Both the position numbers and the translations under genes were made by a program. Below are positions 7,809 through 16,374 of a DNA stretch of 36,060 nucleotides, in pieces. Source of the stretch: a virus; the IMG/VR virus record IMGVR_UViG_3300023104_000015, positions 1-36,060 of that record, one strand, 5' to 3'. Every line of letters begins with the position of its first letter. Within the stretch, counting starts at the first letter, position 1. The notes beneath the pieces were generated by a model. That model saw only the letters and a list, made by a program, of their open reading frames with translations. It did not search any database and was not told where the DNA came from.

Positions 7809-8660
7809 TTAGCTTCGAACAAGAACTGAGAAAGTAGGACGAAGTGTTTTTACTCCGAATACTGTATCTACAGTCAATAGCCAAGCTAGGTATTCTTGCT
7901 TGTACTGCGCTTGTGTACGAGGTTTCAATTGCAATGCAATTCCTAGTGCGTCCTTGTGGAAGGCAACACCAGTTTCCTGTACAGGTGTACCAGCAACTGT
8001 TGGGAAGTTCTGAGACATAACGACGTCGAAGCCGTAGATTGTACCAGTCTTACCGTTAACAATAGCTTGACCTGTTCCAAGAGCGTCGTAACGAACGTAC
8101 TTGTCGATCGCAAGCATTTGGCCATTTTGTGTTGGACCAAGCGCAAGTGTACGATCTGTCATTGGGGCTTTAGCGATGTCAAGTTTAACCTTAGCAGAAA
8201 GGATAACACCGTCAACTAGTGGAGTACCGAATGTACCTACTGGTGTTTGGGTTGATCCAGCTTTTAGCTCTGTAAGGATAGTTGTGTCAATCGCTTCAGC
8301 AATAGCGTAGGCTGCGGCCTTAGTAAATTCAGAACGAAGATCAGCTTTCGCTTGGATCTTAGCGATGTCTTCAATAAGGTATGAGCTTTCGTAGTGTTGG
8401 TCAATTGGGATTGTAACTGAGGTAGCAGTTTGACCGTTTAGTGTCACTTGAGTGTTAGCAACCTTTACGTTTGCTGCACCTAGTGGTACGAATGGTACGA
8501 CAACTGACTTACCGTAGTCTGCGACTTCTGCGTCGAAGTGACGAACACGATCAACGAGAATCAAGTTTGATTTAAGGATGTCCATGACATCGTTCGCCCA
8601 TACGCTTGGTGCGAATTGAGCTGTAGTAGTAACCGTCTGGTTACCTGTTCCAAGTGGCAT
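7809..8660 (-). CDS. Major capsid (coat) protein
   Basis: A 283-aa protein of the HK97/P22-type coat class. Supporting features are the N-terminal FAPSVWANDVMDILKSNLIL segment, the long helix rich in Ala and Glu (FTKAAAYAIAEAIDTTILTEL, about 112-132), and the E-loop-like region with Val/Thr strands. It lies directly after an acidic scaffold-like gene and is the only gene followed by a strong terminator, as expected for the most abundant virion product. It builds the icosahedral shell. Confidence 0.9.
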   Translation of the reverse strand: MPLGTGNQTVTTTAQFAPSVWANDVMDILKSNLILVDRVRHFDAEVADYGKSVVVPFVPLGAANVKVANTQVTLNGQTATSVTIPIDQHYESSYLIEDIAKIQAKADLRSEFTKAAAYAIAEAIDTTILTELKAGSTQTPVGTFGTPLVDGVILSAKVKLDIAKAPMTDRTLALGPTQNGQMLAIDKYVRYDALGTGQAIVNGKTGTIYGFDVVMSQNFPTVAGTPVQETGVAFHKDALGIALQLKPRTQAQYKQEYLAWLLTVDTVFGVKTLRPTFSVLVRS

Positions 8661-8683
8661 AATGTAACTCCAAAATTAATTGG

Positions 8684-9442
8684 CTACTCAGCGAGGATTC
8701 GTTGCAAAGTCGCTTGGTTAGCTGGGTTCTGACGCCCTTCTGTTCCAAGTGAGTTGTACCATTGTTCTACATTATCCCTCGTAAGGGTTGTTGAGCTTTG
8801 AGCACTGCTTGCGTTACCTTTAACTGCGGTAGCACGTTGTTTATTAGCAAGTGATTCAAGAGCTTCTTTGCCACCTTGTTTCTTAATAGCGTCAGTATCA
8901 ATAGGCTTAGAGGCTACAGCCATCGTGCGGTATTGATCCAAACTAATTAATCCGTTCTCGAGTAGAGCTTCCGTTTGAGGATTTTCTATACCATACTGTT
9001 TCATGGCAATTAGATCGTCAACGGGAACTTTTTCAGCGTTAACCCATGTACTAATGATTTGCTGATTATTCAAGTTATTAGCAATTGCTAAGGCTCGTTC
9101 AGCGTCTGAAGCATTAGGGTCTACTTCGGTTTTATTAATTTGCTTAGCTAGTTCAGAAGCTTGTTGGGATTTACTGTGAAAGGCTTTCTCTGATTCGCGC
9201 ATAGATTTCAAAGCTTTCGCTTGTCCTTCTGGTGTCGATAGATCAATACCTTTTTTTGTTGCCCAATCGCTTAAATCTTCTTCTGAGGTATCTGACAGTG
9301 CAGGCTCTTCGGTTGATTCTTCTGGTGACTCTGTCTCAGTTTCGACTGCCTGTTCAACTTCTTGCTCAACAGCTTGTGTCTCTTCGACGGCTGTATCTTC
9401 TGCAGGAATGTCTACTACGGTTGTAGTGTCTTCTTCGTCCAT
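8684..9442 (-). CDS. Capsid scaffolding-type protein
   Basis: A 252-aa acidic protein. The first 65 residues are rich in Glu, Val and Thr; the remainder is helical, with charged heptads and a C-terminal helix (NPANQATLQRILAE). Composition, length and position between portal and coat match phage scaffolds, which guide shell assembly and then leave. No cleavage motif is visible. AAGGAG precedes the start. Confidence 0.85.
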   Translation of the reverse strand: MDEEDTTTVVDIPAEDTAVEETQAVEQEVEQAVETETESPEESTEEPALSDTSEEDLSDWATKKGIDLSTPEGQAKALKSMRESEKAFHSKSQQASELAKQINKTEVDPNASDAERALAIANNLNNQQIISTWVNAEKVPVDDLIAMKQYGIENPQTEALLENGLISLDQYRTMAVASKPIDTDAIKKQGGKEALESLANKQRATAVKGNASSAQSSTTLTRDNVEQWYNSLGTEGRQNPANQATLQRILAE

Positions 9443-9544
9443 AATTGCTCCTTATTTATTGCAACACCTTTTAAGGGGTGCTAATGAGGCATAAACGCAT
9501 AAACGGACGATTGTTAATTTACGCTTACACCTCAATAGCAGCTC

Positions 9545-9826
9545 TTAAGTCTGGTTATTCTCCTGTTTCTTTAGCTTATCTTTCAGTCGTTTAACAATAG
9601 AAGGATTAGAAACAATTTCGGTCGCAGTCTTAAAATACCCTATTTCGTCGTCATAAGCACTAGCTTTTAGTGAAAATGCTCGAGATTCTGATTCAGTAGC
9701 ACGTACATCCTCAGCCTTTTTGCGGTAGTCGTCACGGATCTTCTGTAATCGTGCAAGGTAGTGCTTACCGTATTCACTACGGATAAAGTTGACCGCCTCT
9801 TGTGCTAATGCAAGTGAGTTAGACAT
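9545..9826 (-). CDS. Small helical protein between portal and scaffold
   Basis: A 93-aa highly charged helical protein starting at the ATG that overlaps the portal stop by one base. No motif is recognised. Its place in the head module suggests a head accessory or assembly role. The 102 bases between it and the scaffold gene hold a short hairpin (about 9462-9481) and a plus-oriented ACGGAC element (9503-9508), but no gene. Confidence 0.65.
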   Translation of the reverse strand: MSNSLALAQEAVNFIRSEYGKHYLARLQKIRDDYRKKAEDVRATESESRAFSLKASAYDDEIGYFKTATEIVSNPSIVKRLKDKLKKQENNQT

Positions 9827-11550
9827 TAGATAGGCACTCCCGTAGGTGGCAATCCAGCAAGTGCAGGGTCGGCTGGTTCGGTCATAGCGGCAGGATCGCC
9901 CATCGGTACTTCGGCAGGAGTGATGATAGCGTCAATGTCTTTTTGGTCTAGGTCAAAGATCTTAGGTAGGAAGATACGCTTAATCTCTGACAAGTTGTTA
10001 GTTGGATCTTGGATAAGGATTTGGTACGCCTGTAAGTTTTGTGCTTTACTTTGTTCCTTCTTTTGTTCGCTGTCGATTTCAAGAGTAACATTAGGAATCC
10101 AGTCACCTGTGTATTCATCTGGGTCAAAGACTAGTGTGTCCTCTGGTAGGTTAATAACATCTCCACTTGGCATTGTAAACTCTGTTGGTTGAGTACTTTG
10201 TTCACCTGTCGCACGAACTACAAGAGGCTCTGTGATGTAGAGTTGAATCATTCGGAAGAGTAGTTGTCCCATGTAGAAGAATGGCCCACGCTCTAGGTTA
10301 CGAGCCTTGATCTCAATACGTTGTGAAGCTTGGTTTAGTTGCGCCTTTACCTCTGTAGCTGTAGCATCCTTAACGTTAGCTGCACCCTTAGCGATCTGGT
10401 CAATAGCTGTAGTCTCACGAATCTCATTCTTGATGTTCATGCGCTCGTTGAATGAGTTAGCAGGAAGAATAGGTGGTGTGTAGTAGCCCATTGTGTTCTC
10501 TTTGAATGGATACACAGTGTCAGGGTCATTGTTAATAAGGTCAAGCCAGTCTTCATTTACTGGATCAAGCCAGCGTTGAGGGGCAAGTTGCTTAATGATA
10601 TAGTCACCTTCTTGGTTATCCATGTCGTTAAGACGCTCTTGTAGTGAGGCAATAGGTTCAACATCACTCTTACCGTAGAACAGAGATACATCGGTGTAGT
10701 TACGAAGGAATACGAATGGTAGCAAGCCTTTAGGGTTCTTGTCACCGCGCTTCTCGGCCTGGATCTTGTAAGGATTATCCATGTCTTCAATGACGAACTT
10801 ACGGTTAAGGATAGTAACAACACGATCATAGTCCCAGATCTCAATACACTCTACTTGGTGTTCGGCAGCATCAGGCATTGTAGAACCCATGAACATGTTC
10901 TTTACGTCTTGGTCTGTATCATCGGTCTTAAACTTGCCTATTTCAGCCTTCTTAGGAAGATCGAAGCGTTTAATCATCTCGCCGTATGTTTTGCTCGTCT
11001 CATCAGTGTCGACAACTTCATAGCTCTCAAGGTCTTCAAGGCTAGTGAGGTAACGGCGTCCAGCATAGCCCAGGTTCTCAGGTGAGGTGGCGGTTGGGTC
11101 AATAATTGCATCACGAATAGAGAAGCTCACCATACGAGGGCGGTCAATATCCCAATAGAAGAATAGTGGTGCAGTTCCTAGACAGACGTTCTGTCGTTCA
11201 GCGCCTTCAAGCTTCTCATCCCAACGGTCACCATCCCAGAAATCATCGAGGAGGGAGTTGAGTGAGTCTGTTTTCTTTTGCTGCATTGGGTCGTTTGGTG
11301 TCCAGTCGAAGCGAGGACGAGAGTTACTTAGTGCAGTTACGATAGTTTCAACAGTAGAGAATGTCATAGGTACGAAGGTATTAGTGATTCCTTCATAAGC
11401 TTGTTGCACACGTTGATTGTTATAGAGTTTCCAGTCACGTTCCCAACGATAGTGCCACGAGTCTTTAGCATAATTCCAAGAGTCGTTAAAACGCTTCATT
11501 GTCTTTTGGAGTTGTGGATGTTCGGTAGTAACTTTTTTAGACTTAGCCAT
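9826..11550 (-). CDS. Portal protein
   Basis: A 574-aa protein. It opens with a helical tether and WHYRWERDWKLYNN, then ITNTFVPMTFSTVETIVTAL near residue 55, a pattern common to podovirus portals. The body is rich in acidic and aromatic residues, and the central helix (about 375-425, ATEVKAQLNQASQRIEIKA) matches the portal stem and wing pattern. The C-terminus is Pro/Ala-rich. It follows the large terminase gene, the usual order. It forms the dodecameric ring through which DNA is packaged and ejected. Confidence 0.9.
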   Translation of the reverse strand: MAKSKKVTTEHPQLQKTMKRFNDSWNYAKDSWHYRWERDWKLYNNQRVQQAYEGITNTFVPMTFSTVETIVTALSNSRPRFDWTPNDPMQQKKTDSLNSLLDDFWDGDRWDEKLEGAERQNVCLGTAPLFFYWDIDRPRMVSFSIRDAIIDPTATSPENLGYAGRRYLTSLEDLESYEVVDTDETSKTYGEMIKRFDLPKKAEIGKFKTDDTDQDVKNMFMGSTMPDAAEHQVECIEIWDYDRVVTILNRKFVIEDMDNPYKIQAEKRGDKNPKGLLPFVFLRNYTDVSLFYGKSDVEPIASLQERLNDMDNQEGDYIIKQLAPQRWLDPVNEDWLDLINNDPDTVYPFKENTMGYYTPPILPANSFNERMNIKNEIRETTAIDQIAKGAANVKDATATEVKAQLNQASQRIEIKARNLERGPFFYMGQLLFRMIQLYITEPLVVRATGEQSTQPTEFTMPSGDVINLPEDTLVFDPDEYTGDWIPNVTLEIDSEQKKEQSKAQNLQAYQILIQDPTNNLSEIKRIFLPKIFDLDQKDIDAIITPAEVPMGDPAAMTEPADPALAGLPPTGVPI

Positions 11551-11592
11551 GTGCCTCTATAATGCTATAGCTTGTATACTTTGGCAAGCCTT

Positions 11593-12783
11593 TTATAGTG
11601 GCTTGTTATGTTTTGCACGCGCTACCCATGGTGATGTCTTGATGCGAGGCGTTCCGTTAGTAGGACGCAGTGTTTCATTTGCGTACCTCACTGCATCCAT
11701 AAAGTGATTGAACATGTCGATAGGAGTGTTAAGAATCTTACCTTCTTTGTCGGTCATCCACATATAGTTTCGATATTCTTTGATACCGTTTAGTGACCGC
11801 TTCGTAATAGATACGCGTTGGTCTTGTAGCTTCTGCACTCCCTGAAGTACTGACCCTTGACCTTTATTTGCAGGAATGACGTTGACACCATACGATGATA
11901 ACTCGTCGATAGACTTAGGCTCTGATGAATCAGCGACAACAATTGTATTTGCATTAGGAAGGTTGTTTATTAGGTCGGCTATCTGCTTATTGCTCATGCC
12001 TTTTTGGTATAGCTGCTCGTCGAGAATGATACCACCGTTATAAGAGTACACATCTACGATTGCACTAGGGTCGTTAGAATACCCGAAGTCCAGCCCTCTG
12101 CGTTCTAGGCGTGCTTCAAATGGTACCTCATCAATGATCTGCCAACTAGTGAATATCTTACCCTCGACTTCACCAAGCTTACCTAGACCATATACATTCC
12201 ACCAAGCCTTATTGTTCTTACGGGCTTCAATAGAGTCTACAATGCTCTGTGGTAACCCCTCGTTATCCTTGTAGGTAAGAGTAATGAAATCTACATCTCG
12301 ATTAGGTTGTACTTCTGTATACCACCAAAACTCGTTGGTCGGGTTCCAGTCAAGCCAGATTTCATCCTTTGTACGCACTTCTAGTTGATCGAACGCTTCC
12401 TGTGGGATATTGTTTGCTTCATTGATATAAAGTCGATCACGCCTCGGACCGCGTACCTTACTGGGTTGGTCAACCGAGAAAAACTCTATCTTGCTCCCCG
12501 TTTCAAACGTATAGGTATAGGTAGACTTATTCCAAGCATCGTCCTTGTAGTATCCATGACCTTGCATAATGTTGAGAAAGTCACGCATAGCACCACGACG
12601 AAGGTGTGGCATAGATTCAGATACAATAGAAGTAAGCGTAGGTATTGTATCGCTCTGGGCTTTATCAATTAATATCTGTTCAATAGAGATAGTCTTAGAG
12701 GCACTTGTACCACCAGCAACGCCTTTAATGCGCTTACGAAGCTTCAAGAGCTTTTGTACTGCCGTAGTAGGAACATATAACAT
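11593..12783 (-). CDS. terL: Terminase large subunit
   Basis: A 396-aa packaging motor of the PBSX-like class. The ATPase has a variant Walker A, GGTSASKT (about 24-31), and a Walker B, RLYINEAN (about 116-123). The RNase H-like nuclease follows, with conserved acidic residues in GLDFGYSNDPSAI, VVADSSEP and HFMDAVRYA. It cuts concatemeric DNA and drives it through the portal. It sits directly between the small subunit and portal genes. The window does not show whether packaging is headful or site-specific, although apparent circular permutation would favour headful. Confidence 0.95.
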   Translation of the reverse strand: MLYVPTTAVQKLLKLRKRIKGVAGGTSASKTISIEQILIDKAQSDTIPTLTSIVSESMPHLRRGAMRDFLNIMQGHGYYKDDAWNKSTYTYTFETGSKIEFFSVDQPSKVRGPRRDRLYINEANNIPQEAFDQLEVRTKDEIWLDWNPTNEFWWYTEVQPNRDVDFITLTYKDNEGLPQSIVDSIEARKNNKAWWNVYGLGKLGEVEGKIFTSWQIIDEVPFEARLERRGLDFGYSNDPSAIVDVYSYNGGIILDEQLYQKGMSNKQIADLINNLPNANTIVVADSSEPKSIDELSSYGVNVIPANKGQGSVLQGVQKLQDQRVSITKRSLNGIKEYRNYMWMTDKEGKILNTPIDMFNHFMDAVRYANETLRPTNGTPRIKTSPWVARAKHNKPL

Positions 12784-12825
12784 CTATGATATACCTAAAT
12801 TATATAACGCCGTTATTTTTTGCAC

Positions 12826-13299
12826 CTATGTCTCAATATCAGAGTTATTTATATCATCACTGATATTTTGTTGTGTTAATCCACTAAGAATTGGCGTAGG
12901 TAGATCTTTGCCGTTAGTTGTGATATCTACCTGGTTACCATAGCGACGGGGTTTCAGCTTAGAAGCTACCCACATGCGTGCATCTACCTTAATCTTGGCT
13001 GCAGCAGCACTGTCTTTATCGAAGGCTTTATCTGCTTGCTCAATAATCTCATCGGCGTACCAGTCTGCCTGTTCCTCGCGTGCGCGCGTGTATTGTGCTA
13101 AAAAGTCAGCCTTATTCTTATCCCCTAACCAGTGTCGTACAGTCTCAATTGCAGGCATGTCTCCTCTAGCACACACCTTACGTAAGCTCTCTCCGTCTGC
13201 TATATGGCTGCATAGTTTAGTCACCAATTCAGGTGTATAAATGCTTGGTCGTCCCATTTTTGAAGATTGAGACTGAGTTGTACTTGCGTGCTCTGTCAT
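12826..13299 (-). CDS. terS: Terminase small subunit
   Basis: A 157-aa protein. After a short Ser/Thr/Gln leader it reads MGRPSIYTPELVTKLCSHIA (about 15-34), a helix-turn-helix start typical of the bacteriophage small terminase family. FLAQYTRAREEQADWYADEI and KIKVDARMWVASKLKPRRYG (about 102-121) follow, both hallmark segments. It recognises phage DNA and recruits the large subunit. The start could instead be the internal ATG at MGRPS; neither has a good ribosome site. Confidence 0.9.
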   Translation of the reverse strand: MTEHASTTQSQSSKMGRPSIYTPELVTKLCSHIADGESLRKVCARGDMPAIETVRHWLGDKNKADFLAQYTRAREEQADWYADEIIEQADKAFDKDSAAAAKIKVDARMWVASKLKPRRYGNQVDITTNGKDLPTPILSGLTQQNISDDINNSDIET

Positions 13300-13314
13300 A
13301 GTGAGTATAGAATA

Positions 13315-13452
13315 CTACTTATCTTCTAATAATGCTAGAGCTTCGTTTATATCACGTATGATACGGTTCATTTCGTGATTGTAGTTAATTAATACTTCTT
13401 CGAATGACATACCACTATAAGCAACTGGATTGAATGGTTCTATAGCTTTCAT
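13315..13452 (-). CDS. Small acidic protein, 45 aa
   Basis: The ATG at 13450-13452 has AGGAG nine bases upstream. The protein (MKAIEPFNPVAY...) is mostly one amphipathic helix ending LALLEDK. It lies 15 bases above the small terminase and two bases below a tiny membrane peptide gene. No family recognised. Confidence 0.65.
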   Translation of the reverse strand: MKAIEPFNPVAYSGMSFEEVLINYNHEMNRIIRDINEALALLEDK

Positions 13453-13453
13453 A

Positions 13454-13525
13454 CTAAATAACTCCTGCTGTTGTTAGAACAATTAAAATGATAACGATTA
13501 TGATAATTACGATTGCTACGGTCAT
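13454..13525 (-). CDS. Tiny membrane peptide, 23 aa
   Basis: An ORF of 24 codons whose ATG overlaps the upstream gene's TAA by one base (TAATG), with GGAGAAAG as ribosome site. The peptide (MTVAIVIIIIVIILIVLTTAG...) is almost purely aliphatic and just long enough for one membrane helix. The coupling and ribosome site support translation; function unknown. Confidence 0.6.
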   Translation of the reverse strand: MTVAIVIIIIVIILIVLTTAGVI

Positions 13526-13830
13526 TACTTTCTCCTTTCCCATTTACCTTGTGACCTTAGAAATTTAGGGTCTACAAACATTTCTTCCGTTGCCTTCATT
13601 ACCTTCTTTCCTAAATAATACCCCTCCTCCTCTGGCATAACAAATACATAGTCCCGCATTAATTCTTCGGTTGCCCTTAACTCTCTTAAAACTTCGTAAT
13701 TACTCTGTGTAGATGAATACACAAAAGGTGGTAATTCAATATCAGGTAAGGTCTTCTTACGGGAAAGCAATACTGTTAATACGATAACTATAACAAAAAG
13801 AAAAATAATCAACATGGATAACAATATCAT
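13525..13830 (-). CDS. Single-pass membrane protein, 101 aa
   Basis: A strong N-terminal membrane helix (about 2-23) is followed by a basic RKK stop-transfer and a cytoplasmic charged domain. Start and stop each overlap the neighbouring genes by one base (TAATG). Part of a run of short coupled genes before the terminase. A role in membrane association or host takeover is possible; not recognised. Confidence 0.7.
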   Translation of the reverse strand: MILLSMLIIFLFVIVIVLTVLLSRKKTLPDIELPPFVYSSTQSNYEVLRELRATEELMRDYVFVMPEEEGYYLGKKVMKATEEMFVDPKFLRSQGKWERRK

Positions 13831-13982
13831 TATTTAGGTTCCCTTCCTAGCTTCTCTACTAGTATTAAATACTTCATGCCTTCATGGGTAATCATTTGGC
13901 TTTTCTTGTTAAGATCTACTAACTTGTGTACTGGTTTAAGTATACGGTTAAGTGTTAGTTTGCGAAATAGTTCTGGGTTCAT
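13830..13982 (-). CDS. Small basic protein, 50 aa
   Basis: The ORF starts at the ATG at 13980-13982 (MNPELFRKLTL...), and its TAA overlaps the next ATG. It is Lys/Leu-rich and probably helical, with net positive charge. The ribosome site is weak (GGGGA), so translation may depend on the preceding gene ending two bases upstream. Unknown function. Confidence 0.6.
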   Translation of the reverse strand: MNPELFRKLTLNRILKPVHKLVDLNKKSQMITHEGMKYLILVEKLGREPK

Positions 13983-13983
13983 G

Positions 13984-14073
13984 TCAATCCCCAGCTACCG
14001 ATTCAGGTACTAATAGTTCGCCGTCATCTATTTGTAGTTCATCTAGTGTCTCATGGTGTACGTAAGGTATCAT
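13984..14073 (-). CDS. Acidic micro-protein, 29 aa
   Basis: The ATG at 14071-14073 has a strong AAGGAG ribosome site and a 4-base ATGA overlap with the upstream stop. The peptide (MIPYVHHETLDEL...) is acidic with no membrane helix. The signal and spacing favour translation; the product is not recognised. Confidence 0.55.
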   Translation of the reverse strand: MIPYVHHETLDELQIDDGELLVPESVAGD

Positions 14074-14294
14074 TTCTTCTCCTTATAACTAAGCAGTGCG
14101 TTAAACATCCAAAAGCTTAGTTCAGTGCTAATGTAGAATCCTTCTTTATTATACTTAGATAGCTCTTCGAGAGTGGTTGCTCTACGGCTTTCGTAAACTT
14201 CTCCAGACAAAAAGCTCCTGCTTATAAGCTTCTCCATATCAATGGGATGATTATCTATATGTTGTTCAATTACTTTTTTGTATGGCTGCATCAT
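14070..14294 (-). CDS. Hypothetical early protein, 74 aa
   Basis: A 74-aa charged protein with an aromatic C-terminal helix (STELSFWMFNALLSYKEKK). It is coupled by overlaps at both ends. Length and context fit a host-interaction protein, but nothing is recognisable. Confidence 0.65.
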   Translation of the reverse strand: MMQPYKKVIEQHIDNHPIDMEKLISRSFLSGEVYESRRATTLEELSKYNKEGFYISTELSFWMFNALLSYKEKK

Positions 14295-14524
14295 TTCTTA
14301 TCGCCCTCTATTAAAGTTTTAAACTCTCCACATAGACATACAAAGTGTGCTTTAGCTGGTGTGGTATAAATGTGGTATGTTCCACTAATTTCTGCGGGTT
14401 CAAACTTCCCTAGTATCCATTCATGCTCGTGAGCTTCTTCTTTGGTCTTCTCTTGATAGAAAGCTCGTGTATCTACGTCTGACTCGTACTTAACTTGCCT
14501 CCGATTATCGTTAAGGCTGGTCAT
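14291..14524 (-). CDS. Hypothetical protein with Cys/His pattern, 77 aa
   Basis: A 77-aa protein with EHEWILGKF and a C-terminal HFVCLCGEFKTL. Two Cys (CxC) and nearby His could bind a metal, a common feature of small phage regulators. It overlaps its neighbours by 1 and 4 bases. Function unknown. Confidence 0.65.
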   Translation of the reverse strand: MTSLNDNRRQVKYESDVDTRAFYQEKTKEEAHEHEWILGKFEPAEISGTYHIYTTPAKAHFVCLCGEFKTLIEGDKK

Positions 14525-14880
14525 TACTCATCTCCTTCTTTTTTAAGTTTGGTGAGGCGACTTATACGATTCTGTACAGTGCGAATATCAAACGATAATC
14601 TGCTGGTCGGACTACCCGTCTTCTCTGCTTCACTCATTAGGCGCTTTAAGTTATGTTCCCATTCCGTTAAAAGATCTTGTTCTTTCTGGAATGTTTGTGT
14701 ATGTGCATAAGCCGTAAATAACCGCATAGATTTGTCGGCGTACTTTTGATAAATACGCTGTTGCTCCCTAGGCCAAACCATTACATCCGACTTATCAAGT
14801 GACTGCTCTTCTATGACAGCCTGAATAAATAAACTGTGTAGCTGTTCTCTTAGGTTGTTAGTGGAATCATTAGGATTCAT
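14524..14880 (-). CDS. Hypothetical helical protein, 118 aa
   Basis: A charged helical protein (118 aa) with Gln/Glu-rich segments and no hydrophobic helix. The start codon lies inside the end of the upstream zinc-ribbon-like micro-gene, so the two overlap by 11 bases. No family recognised. Confidence 0.65.
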   Translation of the reverse strand: MNPNDSTNNLREQLHSLFIQAVIEEQSLDKSDVMVWPREQQRIYQKYADKSMRLFTAYAHTQTFQKEQDLLTEWEHNLKRLMSEAEKTGSPTSRLSFDIRTVQNRISRLTKLKKEGDE

Positions 14881-14959
14881 ATGTTACTATCTCCCAGTTA
14901 GCACATGTTACCAGATGGTGAGGTGCATAAATGTCACATATACTACAATATTTTGCCAT
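14870..14959 (-). CDS. Micro-protein with CxxC pair, 29 aa
   Basis: An ORF of 30 codons with GGAGG as ribosome site and a TAATG junction with the preceding gene. The peptide begins MAKYCSICDIYAPHH and has a third Cys near residue 19. The C-x2-C, HH and C spacing resembles a half zinc ribbon. Expression is well supported by the ribosome site; function unknown. Confidence 0.6.
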   Translation of the reverse strand: MAKYCSICDIYAPHHLVTCANWEIVTYES

Positions 14960-15198
14960 TACTTTCCTCCTGTTTCGTTTAATAAACGTATCGTATCAAT
15001 ATCAAATACCTCTTTTGGTTCAAGGTCTAAGACGACATCGGCATTATGTAATTCGATAGACTTGTCATGATACCATTTTTCAGCTTCGTCTTTCGTTTTA
15101 AAGTACTTCTGATACCTTTCCCCATTAAATGTAATGCGACCCATCCAGCGGTCTCTGTGTTTATCGTATGAAGCACCGCTAAATCTTTTTTCACTCAC
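14959..15198 (-). CDS. AP2-like DNA-binding protein, 79 aa
   Basis: The segment SGASYDKHRDRWMGRITFNG followed by YQKYFKTKDEAEKWYHD (about 8-45) has the three-strand-plus-helix pattern of AP2 and integrase arm-type DNA-binding domains. No catalytic domain is attached, so it is unlikely to be an integrase. It could be a small regulator or a remnant of an endonuclease gene. It is coupled to its neighbours by a 4-base overlap upstream and TAATG downstream. Confidence 0.7.
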   Translation of the reverse strand: MSEKRFSGASYDKHRDRWMGRITFNGERYQKYFKTKDEAEKWYHDKSIELHNADVVLDLEPKEVFDIDTIRLLNETGGK

Positions 15199-15497
15199 GA
15201 CTTCCCCTTTGTTTCGTTTAATGATTGGATGCGGTCAGCCATAAGCTCCTCTAAAGTCATTCTATCGGTATTTCCACCGAGTCGTACCAACTCTTTATGC
15301 CTTACTTCGAGTAGGTGCTGTAGTTCTTGTTTGACTTCATTAGCTGCGTGGGTAGAGATAAGCTGCACACCTTCATCAAGTGTTAAGTTATTCTGTATTA
15401 GATCTACAAGTCCTGCTAGATTATTTTCATCTATCCATTGAAGTGCAAGTTTATAGCTCAGTGACTGTTCTTCGCTGTGTACATTATTAGAAGGCAT
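15195..15497 (-). CDS. Hypothetical helical protein, 100 aa
   Basis: A 100-aa acidic protein, mainly helical (LALQWIDENNLAGLVDLI; VKQELQHLLEVRHKELVRL). It has a one-base overlap with the upstream gene and a 4-base overlap with the downstream gene. No domain recognised. Confidence 0.65.
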   Translation of the reverse strand: MPSNNVHSEEQSLSYKLALQWIDENNLAGLVDLIQNNLTLDEGVQLISTHAANEVKQELQHLLEVRHKELVRLGGNTDRMTLEELMADRIQSLNETKGKS

Positions 15498-15814
15498 TAG
15501 AAAAACCTACCAATATATTTATCAAAGTAAACTGCGAATAAGGCTCTTAATGTATAAGTGAACTGGTTACGACTCCTAAACTCTGTAAATTGTGTATGGA
15601 CATCACGAAAACCCTGACTCTTATACTTGAAATACCAGTGTTCAATGTTGGTCTGTTCAAAGTCATACTCTGGTTTGTAGTCAACTTCTACCTCAACCAG
15701 TGGTATACGAAATCCTGCTCTATCAAAGTAAAGCGGTTCTTCGTTATCCATTGAAATACTGACTCTGCCTATCTCTTTAGTAGGGTCTAGGATTGCTTTA
15801 GTTACCTTATTCAC
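15497..15814 (-). CDS. Hypothetical protein, 105 aa
   Basis: A 105-aa protein rich in Tyr, Phe and Arg (HWYFKYKSQGFRDVHTQF; LFAVYFDKYIGRFF) with a beta-rich first half. It ends exactly at the next start. No match to a known family is apparent. Confidence 0.65.
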   Translation of the reverse strand: MNKVTKAILDPTKEIGRVSISMDNEEPLYFDRAGFRIPLVEVEVDYKPEYDFEQTNIEHWYFKYKSQGFRDVHTQFTEFRSRNQFTYTLRALFAVYFDKYIGRFF

Positions 15815-15824
15815 TTTAAATCTC

Positions 15825-16046
15825 CTAACTTTTCTTACTGTTTACTACTCGGTACTGGTCTAGTTCATCTACGAAAAAGTCATAATTCTCTTCTATAACC
15901 TGCTTCATAAACTTAAACAAACTGATTTCTTGCGCAATACGGTGATTACGACTGCCGTCTGCCCTGACTAATAAAGGTGCCAGACGTTGTATGTTCCTCT
16001 CTATAGTTTCGAGTTTGTCCTTTAAGTCAGAAGCTGCGTTACTCAT
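15825..16046 (-). CDS. Hypothetical coiled protein, 73 aa
   Basis: A 73-aa helical protein (DLKDKLETIERNIQRLAPLL; FMKQVIEENYDFFVDELDQY). It overlaps the preceding gene by 8 bases. Likely a small oligomeric early protein; unknown role. Confidence 0.65.
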   Translation of the reverse strand: MSNAASDLKDKLETIERNIQRLAPLLVRADGSRNHRIAQEISLFKFMKQVIEENYDFFVDELDQYRVVNSKKS

Positions 16047-16374
16047 TTGTAGCCTCTAGTGGTTTAGGTGAAAGCTCAGAATCAAATTTTAATATCGCTT
16101 CTTCTAGAAGTGAAATTCTCAGATATTTATGTTTAAGTTTGTCTCTGTACTGATAGATAATGTCGCCGATAGTATTTTTAAAAACACTCTCCACACGGTT
16201 CTTTTCATCAATCCTTGCTGCGTTCTCTCTATTCGTAATGAGGGTGTTGATAGCTTGCTTAAACTTATCCTCTACTGGCTGTGTATCTTCATTTGGGTAT
16301 TCCATTAGGTCAATCTTAAATTGAAGTAACAACTCGTCTAGCTCTTCACTCGTATTATCTGGTAGATTACTCAT
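16039..16374 (-). CDS. Hypothetical helical protein, 111 aa
   Basis: A 111-aa acidic helical protein (EELDELLLQFKIDLMEYPNE near the N-terminus). It shares general size, helical character and position with the genes on either side, which may be relatives by duplication, but identity is not obvious by eye. One-base overlap with the upstream gene. Confidence 0.65.
   Translation of the reverse strand: MSNLPDNTSEELDELLLQFKIDLMEYPNEDTQPVEDKFKQAINTLITNRENAARIDEKNRVESVFKNTIGDIIYQYRDKLKHKYLRISLLEEAILKFDSELSPKPLEATNE

Noticed and set aside
11551-11592. Terminator or promoter between the large terminase and portal genes
   Set aside because: CAAGCC/GGCTTG forms a hairpin but no T-run follows on the minus strand, and the promoter-like boxes are weak.
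14959-15198. Integrase
   Set aside because: Only an arm-type or AP2-like DNA-binding segment is present; there is no catalytic domain here or nearby.
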